64,000 nucleotides of DNA from Trichococcus palustris (GTDB lineage: Bacteria; Bacillota; Bacilli; Lactobacillales; Aerococcaceae). The notes under the pieces are model-generated. The model saw only the letters and a list, made by a program, of their open reading frames with translations, was not told the origin of the DNA and ran no database searches. This document shows positions 38,080 through 47,409 of this stretch, in pieces (position 1 is the stretch's first letter; each line of letters opens with the position of its first letter). Both the position numbers and the translations under genes were made by a program. The stretch spans positions 45,772-109,771 of the forward strand of contig NZ_FOTD01000009.1 of the NCBI RefSeq assembly GCF_900114465.1, read 5' to 3'.

Positions 38080-40590
38080 ATGGAAGAGGAACAATTATAT
38101 ATCGTTGGGGAAATGAAAGTCATCTTTTTCGAGAATGCGAGTAATTTCTACAAAGTGATGTTGGTTGATGTCATCGAATCAAACCTTCCTCAAAAAAAAG
38201 ATGAAATCGTGGTCACCGGCAGCTTTGGGCAGGTGACGGAAGACACCGTTTACCGCTTTTTCGGGACGGTTGTCGAGCATCCGAAATATGGCGTGCAATT
38301 TCAGGCGACAAGTTATCAACAAGAAAAGCCGACCTCTAAAAATGGATTGATTTCCTTTCTGGCAGGGGAACGTTTCCCCGGAATCGGGAAACGGACAGCC
38401 GAAAAAATTGTGGAGACTTTCGGCGAGGATGCGGTGGATATCATCCTCGATGATCCGGATGCGTTGAAAAAAATAACCGGGATGACCCCCAAAAAAAGGG
38501 AAATGATGCGGGATGTCTTGATGCAAACGCAAGGCACCGAAAAAATTCTGATCACATTGGGCAATTATGGCTTCTCCAACAATCAGGCAGCCAATATCTT
38601 CAATTTTTACAGAACCGAAACCTTGACGGTCATCAACGAGAATCCGTTCAAATTGGTTGAAGACATCGAAGGGATCGGCTTTAAAAAGGCGGATCAGCTT
38701 GCGGAAGAACTTGATTTTCCGGCAGAACACAAGAGCCGCTTGAAGGGCGGGCTCTATGCGACTTTGCAGGAACTGTGCCTATCCAATGGGGATACCTATG
38801 TCGACGGGACCGTCCTATTGGAGCGTACCATCCACCTGCTGGAACAGAGCAGAAGGTTCATCATCCAAGATGACATCATCATCGAGGCTTTGATGGAGAT
38901 GGTCATGGACATGAAGGTGGTGGAGGAACATAGCCGTTTTGCCATCCCCTCCCTTTACTTCGCGGAGGAAGGGATCGCTTCCTCAATCGATCGGCTCCTG
39001 AAAAAGAAGAGCGTCATCGATTATCCAGGCGTAAACCTGGACAAGGAAATCGAAGCGATGCAAAAAAAATTGCACATCCAGTATGGCGCTTCGCAGATCG
39101 AGGCCATCAAATCCGCGCTTTCATCGCCATTCTTCATTTTGACGGGAGGACCGGGGACGGGGAAAACAACGGTGCTCAATGGCATCGTCCAGCTGTTCTC
39201 GCAATTGAACGATCTGCCGGATGATCCGATGGAATACAAAGATATCTTCCCTATCCTATTGGCTGCACCGACAGGCCGTGCAGCCAAACGGATGCAGGAA
39301 ACGACCGGCTTGCCGAGCAGCACCATCCACCGGCTCCTGGGATTGACAGGACAGGAAAAAGACTCGGATGAAATCTATACGCAGGAGCTGGAAGGGAAAC
39401 TTTTGATCATCGATGAAGTGTCGATGGTGGATACTTGGCTGATGCATCGGCTGCTGAAATCCGTTCCGCAAGGGATGCAAGTCCTGTTTGTCGGGGACAA
39501 AGATCAGCTGCCATCGGTCGGACCCGGGCAGGTGCTGTTCGATTTGTTGAACTGCAAGTCACTGCCTCAAGTGGAATTGAATGAAATCTTCCGGCAATCA
39601 GGGGACTCTTCCATCATCCCGTTGGCGCATGAAATCAAGAATGGCTTGTTGCCGCAGGATTTCCGCAAGAACCAACCGGACCGTTCCTTTTTGCCATGCC
39701 AAACCCATCAGATTGAGCAGGTCATCCGGCAGGTGGTCGAGAAGGCGAAGCAAAGGGGCTTCACGGCAAAGGATATCCAGGTTCTGGCGCCGATGTATAA
39801 AGGCCCGGCCGGCATCGATGCCATCAATAAGATGATGCAGGAAATCTTCAACCCGAATGACGATAAAAAACGGCGGGAAGTCGTTTATTTTGAGTCGACC
39901 TATCGCGTCGGCGATAAAGTGCTGCAATTGGTGAATCAGTCGGAAAACAATGTCTTCAACGGCGATATGGGTGAAATCACAGCCATCCAGTTCGCGAAAG
40001 AGACCGAAGATAAAGTGGATCAGATCACGATCCTGTTCGATACGGTGGAAGTGACCTATAACCGCAACAATTGGAACAGATTTGTTTTGGCCTATTGCTG
40101 CTCCATCCATAAATCGCAAGGCAGCGAGTTTACGATGGTGATTTTACCGATGGTCAAACAATATGGACGGATGCTGCGGCGGAATCTATTGTATACGGCC
40201 ATCACCCGAAGCAAGAGCAAATTGATTTTATGCGGGGACTACGCCGCTTTCGAGATGGCTGTGGAGAGTTCGGGGGACATCCGCAAGACGCTGTTACACG
40301 AGAAGCTAGAGCGCAATTTGAAGAGCGAAAAGATCTTCGTTTCGGATGAAGGCGAAACTGCAATCAAAAAAGCAGAAACCTTTCCGGCGCTGGCTGCGGA
40401 AGCAGCGGCAGTGGAAAAGTTTCGTCCCGAAAAGCAAGCGCCAAGCGTTGTCCAAAACAACCTGGTAAAGGAAGAAAAAAACGTTACGCAAACCATCTAC
40501 CATCTGACGATGGAGCAGATCATCAGGGGGGAAGTCGATCCCATGATCGGCATGGAAAACATCACGCCAGAAATGTTTATGGCGAAATAA
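38080..40590 (+). CDS. recD2: RecD2-type ATP-dependent DNA helicase
   Basis: Superfamily 1B 5'-3' helicase of 836 aa not tied to RecBC. An N-terminal OB-like and helix-hairpin-helix region (ERFPGIGKRTAEKIVETFGEDA, NYGFSNNQAANI, DIEGIGFKKADQLAEEL) is typical of RecD2. Walker A is LTGGPGTGKTTVL, motif II LLIIDEVSMVD, motif III VGDKDQLPSVGPGQVL and motif VI LYTAITRSKSKLILCGD. The last 100 residues are low in order. It acts in repair and replication-fork maintenance. GAGAGGAGGAAG precedes ATG. Confidence 0.95.
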   Translation: MEEEQLYIVGEMKVIFFENASNFYKVMLVDVIESNLPQKKDEIVVTGSFGQVTEDTVYRFFGTVVEHPKYGVQFQATSYQQEKPTSKNGLISFLAGERFPGIGKRTAEKIVETFGEDAVDIILDDPDALKKITGMTPKKREMMRDVLMQTQGTEKILITLGNYGFSNNQAANIFNFYRTETLTVINENPFKLVEDIEGIGFKKADQLAEELDFPAEHKSRLKGGLYATLQELCLSNGDTYVDGTVLLERTIHLLEQSRRFIIQDDIIIEALMEMVMDMKVVEEHSRFAIPSLYFAEEGIASSIDRLLKKKSVIDYPGVNLDKEIEAMQKKLHIQYGASQIEAIKSALSSPFFILTGGPGTGKTTVLNGIVQLFSQLNDLPDDPMEYKDIFPILLAAPTGRAAKRMQETTGLPSSTIHRLLGLTGQEKDSDEIYTQELEGKLLIIDEVSMVDTWLMHRLLKSVPQGMQVLFVGDKDQLPSVGPGQVLFDLLNCKSLPQVELNEIFRQSGDSSIIPLAHEIKNGLLPQDFRKNQPDRSFLPCQTHQIEQVIRQVVEKAKQRGFTAKDIQVLAPMYKGPAGIDAINKMMQEIFNPNDDKKRREVVYFESTYRVGDKVLQLVNQSENNVFNGDMGEITAIQFAKETEDKVDQITILFDTVEVTYNRNNWNRFVLAYCCSIHKSQGSEFTMVILPMVKQYGRMLRRNLLYTAITRSKSKLILCGDYAAFEMAVESSGDIRKTLLHEKLERNLKSEKIFVSDEGETAIKKAETFPALAAEAAAVEKFRPEKQAPSVVQNNLVKEEKNVTQTIYHLTMEQIIRGEVDPMIGMENITPEMFMAK

Positions 40591-40633
40591 CAAAGACAGC
40601 GAGCGGTGGATTGCCACCGCTCGCTGTCTTTGT
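40590..40633. terminator. Bidirectional terminator between recD2 and the lipid kinase
   Basis: A 20-base perfect stem (ACAAAGACAGCGAGCGGTGG with its complement to 40633) around ATTG separates two converging genes. It lacks a long T run. Confidence 0.8.
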
Positions 40634-40640
40634 TAGGTCA

Positions 40641-41582
40641 TCACTGGATCCAAAAAGGATAGGTCACCATCTCGAAATGGAGGTTATAGGGTTTTGATTC
40701 CAACAGTTCCCCATCAACTTGGGCATGGCCGGTTTCATCCAGCGCGATGTCAAAAGATTGCCCCGAATACCGGATGAAGTGGTGGGAATGGATGTGGGAG
40801 CCATCGGTAAATACTTTCGGCAATAATTGCAAGATGACGGGGAAAGAAATGTCATGGAGTATCAGGATACCCAGTTCGTGGCTGTTTTGTTTGGAGAGCG
40901 GATCAATCTTGATGCCGCCCCCCATAAAAGGATGATTCATTGCAGCCAAGATAAACAGCCTATCAAAATGATGAATCTGTCCATCGATGGTGATGTCCGC
41001 GGAGAATGAGTTGCGATGCCTGAACGCCTTCAAGATGGCCAACAGATAGACCGCTTTTCCGAGCCCCAATTGATTCCAGATTTTTTTACCTGATGATGGA
41101 TTCAATGTCAGCGCGAGGACAGCGGCATCGAATCCGAACCCAAAGGAATTGATGCCGGTGCCCATCAGCTGTGAATGGACTTCCCGATAGCTGAATAATT
41201 CCAGTTCCCTTGGATGGGACAAAGCCAGAAACTGCTTCAGGTTTTCTATCGGATCCTTTGGCAGCCCCAATGCCCTTGCGAAATCATTGCCGGTCCCGGC
41301 TCCGATATAGCCCACCGGAATAATGGCATTGGCTTGCATAAGACCTGTTATCACTTCATGCAGGGTGCCATCGCCGCCGATGACGAGCAGGCGATCGTGT
41401 TCGGGCTGGATTTGTTTGGTTATGTCTTCCGCAAGGACAAGGGCATGTTGCGGATATTCGGTCATAAGCATCCGGTAAGTGATATTTTGCTCCTGTAGGT
41501 GACGTTGTACCGCAATGGCAACCTTTTTTCCGCGTCCGCCGCCGGCCTGCGGATTGACTAATATGAATAAACGTTCGACCAT
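40641..41582 (-). CDS. Diacylglycerol kinase-like lipid kinase (YegS/DagK family)
   Basis: Lipid kinase family protein of 313 aa. ATP-binding motifs are ILVNPQAGGGRGKK (about 7-20), VIGGDGTLHEVITGL (about 66-80) and YIGAGTGNDFARALGLP. In Bacillota the family includes DgkB, which recycles diacylglycerol from lipoteichoic acid synthesis. Start ATG 41582 after AAGGGG; TTG two codons upstream is less likely. Divergent from the FGE-fold gene with close promoters. Confidence 0.87.
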   Translation of the reverse strand: MVERLFILVNPQAGGGRGKKVAIAVQRHLQEQNITYRMLMTEYPQHALVLAEDITKQIQPEHDRLLVIGGDGTLHEVITGLMQANAIIPVGYIGAGTGNDFARALGLPKDPIENLKQFLALSHPRELELFSYREVHSQLMGTGINSFGFGFDAAVLALTLNPSSGKKIWNQLGLGKAVYLLAILKAFRHRNSFSADITIDGQIHHFDRLFILAAMNHPFMGGGIKIDPLSKQNSHELGILILHDISFPVILQLLPKVFTDGSHIHSHHFIRYSGQSFDIALDETGHAQVDGELLESKPYNLHFEMVTYPFWIQ

Positions 41583-41638
41583 TGTCAATTCCCCTTTGTA
41601 TGATGAAGCATGCTCACCTGTCTTGTGTTGGTATTTCC

Positions 41639-41684
41639 AGTATAACAGAAATCGCTACTCGCAAAACGCATAGTCTGTTATACT
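41639..41684. promoter_or_regulatory. Divergent extended -10 promoters
   Basis: The sequence CTGTTATACTG occurs once on each strand: -10 boxes at 41639-41644 (minus, lipid kinase) and 41679-41684 (plus), both TG-T-TATACT. Confidence 0.55.
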
Positions 41685-41738
41685 GATAGTAAATGTAATT
41701 GCCGATGCTAAAGACGATTTCAAGAATAGAGGGGTTGT

Positions 41739-42845
41739 ATGGAACTTTTTGATCAATTAATGAATCCTGTTTGGAAGACCATTCCGGCAGAGCATAAGCT
41801 GGTGTTGGCGGGGAACGTTATCCGCTATTTTGTGAGCCCGTTGCTTGCTGTTTCAAATGTCCAACTGGCTTATTTTCAGATGGGCGGTATAAAGACGGAG
41901 ACATTTACACTGGATATTGAAGGGGAACGTTTTGTTTTTATTCCCGGACAGCAAGAGGCTGTATTAGGCTGGGACGGCGGAACGAACGGTTTGGATCCAT
42001 TGGACATCAGCTCCGATCGAAAAGAGATGTATGTTGCCATTGAAAATTGCTTGAAGCTTTCTGTCCAGGGGGCCGATTTCCTTCAGGATAACCATTGGAT
42101 GAACAAAAAATGCAATCCGATTGAGTCGATGAAAGATTTGGAGGAAATGGTCAACAGTCAAACTTCGACCTTACGCACAAAAACCATTCCACCCTTATTG
42201 GTCGAAGTGCATCCGGAGTATGTCGGCATGAAAAAGATGGGGTTGTATGATGTCATCAGCGGGAATTTTGAAGGCAAAACAGACTGGTTTATCCACAATC
42301 AGCAGGAAGTTCGCCACGCCTTGATGCCGAGCAAACAGTCTTCCTTATTTTTTGACGATTTTCCCGCTCATATCGTTCACGATAAGCAGTTCTTTTTGAA
42401 ACAAAATCCCGATCTGGATACCTATACGGTTTATGCTCCTTATCAAACGAACTATATTCATGAGAGAAAAAAATTGGAGAAGGACGGTTTGGGCTTGCTG
42501 TCTTCCGATGAATGGGAGTATTGCTGCGGAGGATCCACAAGAAGGCTTTTCCGTTGGGGCAACAGTCTGCAGCGCAAATTATTTGAACCGGAAGAAAGTC
42601 ACTTGTATCAACTGAATATGTTCGGACTGGAAATCGGAAATATGGGCTGGGGACCGGAACTGGTGGAGGACGGCTATTTTGTGAAAGGCGGATGGATGTC
42701 CATCCAAGCAGAAAACATGTTGGAAAAGCTTTTGCCGTATTCCACTTACTATGAAAATCACAATGATTGTCTGGTGGGTAAAACGGAAGAGGATTTGCCG
42801 CCGGGCTATTACTGCGCCAGACGTTCCATCCGCATTGAATTATAG
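41739..42845 (+). CDS. Protein with a formylglycine-generating-enzyme (SUMF1-like) fold
   Basis: Protein of 368 aa, no signal peptide. Residues about 253-276 read LLSSDEWEYCCGGSTRR-LFRWGNSL, matching the LPTEAEWEYAARGG-x-YPWGN core of the FGE-sulfatase/SUMF1 fold. FVFIPG near residue 65 fits the opening strand of that fold. The C-terminal FVKGGW and GYYCARRSIRI fit the closing RGGSW and GFR strands. The catalytic cysteines of true FGE are not at their usual places (GGWMS instead of GGSxC), so sulfatase activation is unlikely. No sulfatase is nearby. I cannot state a function. Confidence 0.65.
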   Translation: MELFDQLMNPVWKTIPAEHKLVLAGNVIRYFVSPLLAVSNVQLAYFQMGGIKTETFTLDIEGERFVFIPGQQEAVLGWDGGTNGLDPLDISSDRKEMYVAIENCLKLSVQGADFLQDNHWMNKKCNPIESMKDLEEMVNSQTSTLRTKTIPPLLVEVHPEYVGMKKMGLYDVISGNFEGKTDWFIHNQQEVRHALMPSKQSSLFFDDFPAHIVHDKQFFLKQNPDLDTYTVYAPYQTNYIHERKKLEKDGLGLLSSDEWEYCCGGSTRRLFRWGNSLQRKLFEPEESHLYQLNMFGLEIGNMGWGPELVEDGYFVKGGWMSIQAENMLEKLLPYSTYYENHNDCLVGKTEEDLPPGYYCARRSIRIEL

Positions 42846-42875
42846 GGAGAAGTTCCATTTTCCTGCAACTGTTGC

Positions 42876-42904
42876 TTGCTTGTCCGCTTATTTTTGGTTA
42901 TACT
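42876..42904 (+). promoter_or_regulatory. Promoter of the alaS T-box transcript
   Basis: TTGCTT (42876-42881) and TATACT (42899-42904), spacing 17 bases. Confidence 0.65.
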
Positions 42905-42910
42905 AGTTTT

Positions 42911-43128
42911 TGACTAAAACAAAGGCCATATAAATGGATAACCTCAGAGAGTTTTTGTACGGTGAAAGAAAACGGATCTGTTTATGCTCCCTTTGAATGA
43001 CATAGTAGAAATACTATCGCTTCCAGCGTTAACGGACTCGAGAGGTAATGAATATCAACGAACATTTCATTGCAAACAAGGTGGTACCGCGAACTTCGTC
43101 CTTGTATGCAGTGGGATGTTTTTTTATT
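42911..43128 (+). promoter_or_regulatory. T-box leader sensing tRNA-Ala
   Basis: AGGTGGTACCGCG is at 43079-43091. AGAGAG (Stem I bulge) is near 42947. At the same distance as in the other two leaders a GCT (alanine) codon at 42986-42988 is the likely specifier. A weaker terminator (CGTCC/GGGATG, then seven T) ends near 43128. Gene context (alaS) supports it. Confidence 0.88.
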
Positions 43129-43170
43129 TATTTCCCATCAAAAAGAAAACACAGGAAAAGGAAGGTAATA

Positions 43171-45822
43171 ATGAAAAATCTTAAAAGCAGCGATATTCGC
43201 CAAATGTATCTTGATTTCTGGGCATCAAAGGGATCGAAAGTGGAGCCGAGTGCTTCCTTGATACCAGTAAATGATCCGACCTTATTATGGATCAACTCCG
43301 GAGTAGCGACATTGAAGAAATACTTCGATGGCACATTGACGCCGGAAAATCCGCGGATCACAAACGCTCAAAAAAGCATCCGTACAAATGATATCGAAAA
43401 CGTAGGGGTGACAGCGAGACATCATACTTTATTCGAAATGTTGGGTAATTTCTCGATTGGGGACTATTTCAAAGAAGAAGCGATTCCATGGGCATGGGAA
43501 TTTCTGACGGATGAAAAATGGTTGGCTTTCGATCCGGAATTGCTGTACGTTACCTACTATCCTGAGGATCTGGATACAAAACGGATCTGGCAAGAAAAAG
43601 TTGGCTTGCCGGAAAACCACATCGTGCCGATTGAAGATAACTTTTGGGATATCGGAGCAGGCCCTTGCGGACCGGATACCGAAATTTTCTATGACCGCGG
43701 ACCGGAATATCAGGACTTGCCGGACGAAGATCCAGAAATGTATCCAGGCGGAGAAAACGAACGCTATTTGGAAATCTGGAACTTGGTGTTCTCGGAGTTC
43801 AACCATAAGCCGGACGGCAGCTACGAGCCGCTTCCGCATAAAAACGTCGATACCGGTATGGGGTTGGAACGTGTAACAAGCGTCGTCCAAAATACGCCAA
43901 CGAACTTTGAAACGGACCTGTTCCTGCCGATCATCCAAAAAATCGAAACCTTGAGCGACGGCAAAAAGTACGGAGAAGACAAAGCCTTGAGTGTTTCCTT
44001 CAAAGTCATCGCCGACCATGTCCGTGCGGTAAGTTTTGCCATCGGGGACCGCGCATTGCCGTCCAACGAAGGCCGCGGCTATATCTTGCGCCGTTTAATC
44101 CGCCGTTCCGTTATGCACGGCCAAAAATTGGGCATCAATAAATTATTCCTGAATGAATTGGTCCCGGTTGTTGCTGATATCATGGAATCTTACTATCCGG
44201 AAATCAAAGCTGACCAAGACTTCATCATCAAGGTCATCACAAACGAAGAACAACGCTTCCAAGAAACCATCCATGAAGGATTGGATATCCTGAACGCTGT
44301 CTTTGCTGAAATGGCAGAGAAGGGCGAAAAAGTCGTGAATGGCGCAAATGCCTTCAAACTGTATGACACCTACGGCTTCCCTTTGGAATTGACAAGTGAA
44401 TACGCCGAAGAAAAAGGCTTTACGGTCGATACGGATGGCTTCAACACAGAAATGCAGGAACAACGCAACCGTGCCCGCGCCGCCAGACAGGTAGAAGATT
44501 CATTCTCTGTCCAATCCGCGGTCTGGGCTGATGTTGTCGTGCCGAGTGCGTTCGTCGGCTATACACAGACAAAAGTGGATTCCGAGTTGGCGGTGATGGT
44601 TGCGCACGATGAAATCGTCGAAGAAGCAGCCGCAGAAGAGATGGTGCAATTGATCTTCCGTGAAACGCCTTTCTACGCTGAAATGGGCGGACAAGTTGCC
44701 GACAAAGGAACGATCGAAACGGCCGAAGGCGAAGTCGTTGCCCAAATCGAAGACGTGAAACGCGCTCCTAACGGACAAACGATGCATATCGCGCGTGTCC
44801 TGACTGAAATCCATGCCAATGAAGTCTATACGTTGCATGTGGATGAAGCCCGCAGAAGAAACATCACGAAGAACCATACCGCTACCCATATCCTTCACCA
44901 AGCTCTGAAGGACGTTCTGGGCAGCCATGCAAACCAAGCAGGCTCGCTCGTGAACCCAAGCCACCTCCGTTTTGACTTCACGCACTTCGGACAAGTTACA
45001 GCGGAAGAATTAGTCAAAATGGAAGAAATCGTGAACCAAAAAATTTGGGAAGCTCTTCCGGTCGTGACGATTGAAACGACAATCGCTGAAGCAAAAGAGA
45101 TGGGCGCAATGGCGCTATTCGGTGAGAAATACGGCAAGGATGTACGCGTGGTCACTGTTGACGGCTATTCCGTCGAACTTTGCGGCGGGGTACACGTTCA
45201 AAACTCCCAAGATATCGGCGTCTTCAAAATCTTGTCGGAATCAGGAATCGGTGCCGGCGTCAGACGTATCGAAGCTGTGACAGGACAAGCAGCGTATGCG
45301 TACTTCCGCACCAAAGAAGCTGAACTGAACGAAGCTGCACAAATCGTGAAGGCACAACAAACCAAAGAAGTCACAGCAAAAATTTTGCAATTGAAACAAG
45401 AATTGAAAGACGTTCAAGGGGAAAATGAATCCCTGAAAGCGAAAATCATGAAAAATGAATCAAAAAATATCTTCGAGAACGTTGAAGAGGTGAACGGCAC
45501 TACGTTCATCACATACCAAACGAAAAACCAGGATATGAACGCCTTGCGTCAACTGGCTGACCAATGGCGCCAAAAAGATGTTTCCGATATCTTTGTAGCG
45601 GCATCTGAGGTAGACGATAAAGTAAATATGCTGGCGGCTGTTTCCCAAGCGAAACTTGCCGATGGTTTCAAAGCAGGCGACTTGATCAAAGTGATTGCCC
45701 CGTTTGCCGGCGGTAACGGCGGCGGACGCCCGGATATGGCGCAGGCCGGCGGTAAAAATCCTGCTGGCATCCCGGATGCATTGAAGCATGTGTCCGTTTG
45801 GATTTCTGAAAAAAATAATTAA
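43171..45822 (+). CDS. alaS: Alanyl-tRNA synthetase
   Basis: Class II synthetase of 883 aa. Catalytic domain: SSDIRQMYLDFWASKGSKV, SIRTNDIENVG, HHTLFEMLGNFSIGDYFK. Editing domain: NHTATHILHQAL and ELCGGVHVQNSQDIG with the zinc-binding residues. A C-Ala domain with a glycine-rich FAGGNGGGRPDMAQAGG end (about 845-860) follows a coiled coil. Start ATG 43171 follows GGAAAAGGAAGG; the in-frame extension upstream is the T-box itself and is not coding. Confidence 0.98.
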   Translation: MKNLKSSDIRQMYLDFWASKGSKVEPSASLIPVNDPTLLWINSGVATLKKYFDGTLTPENPRITNAQKSIRTNDIENVGVTARHHTLFEMLGNFSIGDYFKEEAIPWAWEFLTDEKWLAFDPELLYVTYYPEDLDTKRIWQEKVGLPENHIVPIEDNFWDIGAGPCGPDTEIFYDRGPEYQDLPDEDPEMYPGGENERYLEIWNLVFSEFNHKPDGSYEPLPHKNVDTGMGLERVTSVVQNTPTNFETDLFLPIIQKIETLSDGKKYGEDKALSVSFKVIADHVRAVSFAIGDRALPSNEGRGYILRRLIRRSVMHGQKLGINKLFLNELVPVVADIMESYYPEIKADQDFIIKVITNEEQRFQETIHEGLDILNAVFAEMAEKGEKVVNGANAFKLYDTYGFPLELTSEYAEEKGFTVDTDGFNTEMQEQRNRARAARQVEDSFSVQSAVWADVVVPSAFVGYTQTKVDSELAVMVAHDEIVEEAAAEEMVQLIFRETPFYAEMGGQVADKGTIETAEGEVVAQIEDVKRAPNGQTMHIARVLTEIHANEVYTLHVDEARRRNITKNHTATHILHQALKDVLGSHANQAGSLVNPSHLRFDFTHFGQVTAEELVKMEEIVNQKIWEALPVVTIETTIAEAKEMGAMALFGEKYGKDVRVVTVDGYSVELCGGVHVQNSQDIGVFKILSESGIGAGVRRIEAVTGQAAYAYFRTKEAELNEAAQIVKAQQTKEVTAKILQLKQELKDVQGENESLKAKIMKNESKNIFENVEEVNGTTFITYQTKNQDMNALRQLADQWRQKDVSDIFVAASEVDDKVNMLAAVSQAKLADGFKAGDLIKVIAPFAGGNGGGRPDMAQAGGKNPAGIPDALKHVSVWISEKNN

Positions 45823-45835
45823 TGATTCAATGAAC

Positions 45836-45880
45836 GGGAGGGGCAACGGCAAAAAAGTCGCTGCCCCTCCAATTATTTTT
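45836..45880 (+). terminator. Terminator after alaS
   Basis: GGGAGGGGCAACG and CGCTGCCCCTCC pair, followed by AATTATTTTT. Confidence 0.9.
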
Positions 45881-45962
45881 CAGGAAATAGCGTATAATAG
45901 ATATAACAACTGTTCGCCCGCCCGGTCTGTGGGGAACCTCAGGGCAGGGAGTGTGAGAACAG

Positions 45963-46037
45963 ATGAATGATTCTTATTCTTTTCAAAGCGAAAGCGATGA
46001 AACGCGAAATAATGAAGCGGTTAATTCATTGTTGTAG
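45963..46037 (+). CDS. Possible 24-aa peptide ORF
   Basis: The spacer between alaS and ireB (about 210 bases) has a TATAAT at 45893-45898 and a short ORF (MNDSYSFQSESDETRNNEAV...) with GGGAG about 14 bases upstream. It ends on the ireB -35 box. Composition is acidic and Ser/Asn-rich with no known motif. It may be chance. Confidence 0.2.
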   Translation: MNDSYSFQSESDETRNNEAVNSLL

Positions 46038-46060
46038 TTTTGGGAGGTTTCTTGTAAAAT
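46032..46060 (+). promoter_or_regulatory. Promoter of the ireB-ruvX operon
   Basis: TTGTAG (46032-46037) and TAAAAT (46055-46060), spacing 17. Confidence 0.65.
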
Positions 46061-46093
46061 GATTACTATACTAAAGAAAACCGGGGTGTCACT

Positions 46094-46363
46094 ATGAGTT
46101 CGAAAGATGAAACAATGTTATTTAATTTTGATGACAATCTTAAAAAGAATATACAAGAGACATTAGCCCTTGTGTATGACGCATTAGAAGAAAAAGGATA
46201 TAATCCCATCAACCAGATAGTTGGATACTTGCTTTCTGGTGACCCAGCATATATTCCGCGTCATAATGATGCCAGAAATCTTATTCGCCGTCATGAACGT
46301 GATGAAATAATGGAAGAACTAGTGAAAAGCTATCTTTCAGCAGCGGGCAGAAAGATCCAATGA
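46094..46363 (+). CDS. ireB: IreB family regulatory phosphoprotein
   Basis: Small protein of 89 aa (UPF0297/YrzL family). In Enterococcus IreB is phosphorylated on threonines by the PASTA kinase IreK and negatively regulates cephalosporin resistance. The family core is [36 protein letters not shown]. Candidate phosphosites include T7 near the N-terminus. It overlaps ruvX by 4 bases. Order alaS-ireB-ruvX-DUF1292 is conserved in Bacillota. Confidence 0.93.
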   Translation: MSSKDETMLFNFDDNLKKNIQETLALVYDALEEKGYNPINQIVGYLLSGDPAYIPRHNDARNLIRRHERDEIMEELVKSYLSAAGRKIQ

Positions 46364-46776
46364 GGATAATGGGTTTGGATGTCGGGTCAAAAACTGTGGG
46401 AGTGGCCATAAGTGATCCGTTAGGATGGACAGCGCAAGGGATCGAAATAGTGAAGATTGATGAAGAAAAGAAGGAATTTGGCTTAGTCCGCATTGCTGAG
46501 CTTGCAAAAGAGTATGAAGTTGAAAAATTTGTTCTGGGTTTGCCGAAGAACATGGATAACAGCATCGGTTTCCGGGCTGAAGCTTCCATTGCATATGGGG
46601 ATTTACTGGAAAAAGAGCTGAATATTCCTGTCGAGTATGTTGATGAACGGCTCACGACCGTGCAGGCCGAGAAAATGTTGATCAACGAGGGCAACGTTTC
46701 CCGGAAAAAAAGAAAAAAAGTGATTGATAAATTGGCTGCGGTCATTTTATTGCAAAATTATTTGGATAGCCATTAA
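46360..46776 (+). CDS. ruvX: Holliday junction resolvase-like RuvX (YqgF)
   Basis: RNase H-fold nuclease of 138 aa. Catalytic acids lie in [17 protein letters not shown] (D7), [13 protein letters not shown] (before the second strand) and the C-terminal [14 protein letters not shown] (D). YqgF also functions in 16S rRNA 5' processing, which may be its essential role. Translation is coupled to ireB through an ATGA overlap. Confidence 0.93.
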   Translation: MRIMGLDVGSKTVGVAISDPLGWTAQGIEIVKIDEEKKEFGLVRIAELAKEYEVEKFVLGLPKNMDNSIGFRAEASIAYGDLLEKELNIPVEYVDERLTTVQAEKMLINEGNVSRKKRKKVIDKLAAVILLQNYLDSH

Positions 46777-46859
46777 AGAAAGTGGTTTTTTTCCGGAATT
46801 TGCGTTACAATATCTTTTGTTTGAATGAGCAGTACAATATTAATTAAAGAGGTGCACAC

Positions 46860-47204
46860 ATGACTGAACATAACCATGATCACGACCACGACCATAACCA
46901 TGATCACGACCACGACCATGACCACGATCACAACCATGAACATATTACGATTGTTGATGAAAATGGAAATGAAGAATTATATGAAATTCTATTCACATTC
47001 GAATCACAAGACTTTGGAAAATCATACGTTTTAGTTTATCCAGCAGGAATTCCTGAAGGAGAAGAAATCGAATTGCAAGCTTATTCTTATGTTGAAAAAG
47101 AGGATGGCGGAGAAGGCGATTTGGAACCAATCGAGTCAGACGAAGAATGGGATATGATCGAAGAAGTATTGAATACATTCATGGAAGATGAAGATCTTCA
47201 ATAA
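46860..47204 (+). CDS. DUF1292 family protein with a His/Asp-rich N-terminus
   Basis: Protein of 114 aa. Residues about 34-114 are a DUF1292 domain ([45 protein letters not shown]), acidic and of unknown role, usual beside ruvX. In front are about 25 residues made only of His, Asp, Asn and Glu in H-x-H alternation, a likely metal-binding tail (zinc, nickel or similar). The DNA for it is an imperfect CACGAC/CATGAT repeat, so tail length can change by slippage. AAAGAGGTG precedes ATG. Confidence 0.88.
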   Translation: MTEHNHDHDHDHNHDHDHDHDHDHNHEHITIVDENGNEELYEILFTFESQDFGKSYVLVYPAGIPEGEEIELQAYSYVEKEDGGEGDLEPIESDEEWDMIEEVLNTFMEDEDLQ

Positions 47205-47237
47205 TTCTGTTCGCTGCTTTATTCTCAGTTTTTAATT

Positions 47238-47275
47238 GAAATGGTTTAGGGCAAAGCGCCTTAAACCATTTTTTG
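47238..47275 (+). terminator. Terminator after DUF1292 gene
   Basis: AAATGGTTTAGGGC and GCGCCTTAAACCATTT pair around AAA, followed by T. Confidence 0.88.
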
Positions 47276-47317
47276 CATTAAAATCGCCCTGTTCATCGCC
47301 AGGAATGACAAAAAAGG

Positions 47318-47346
47318 TTCAATTTATAAGGGGTTTCGTGTATAAT
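47318..47346 (+). promoter_or_regulatory. Promoter of mltG
   Basis: TTCAAT (47318-47323) and a perfect TATAAT (47341-47346), spacing 17. Confidence 0.65.
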
Positions 47347-47409
47347 AACCTGAGTCGAATGACAGCTTTTTTAATTCGAGATACAGACTAAGTAAGGAGG
47401 GTTCCATCC

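Noticed and set aside
43048..43170. In-frame extension of alaS by 41 codons
   Set aside because: It runs through the T-box motif and terminator. The true start at 43171 has a ribosome site and the conserved AlaRS terminus.
46860..46940. Short repeat array that could be taken for CRISPR or a tandem repeat locus
   Set aside because: The repeat is in frame inside a DUF1292 gene and encodes a His/Asp tail. No spacers exist, and no CRISPR array or cas gene was seen in the window.
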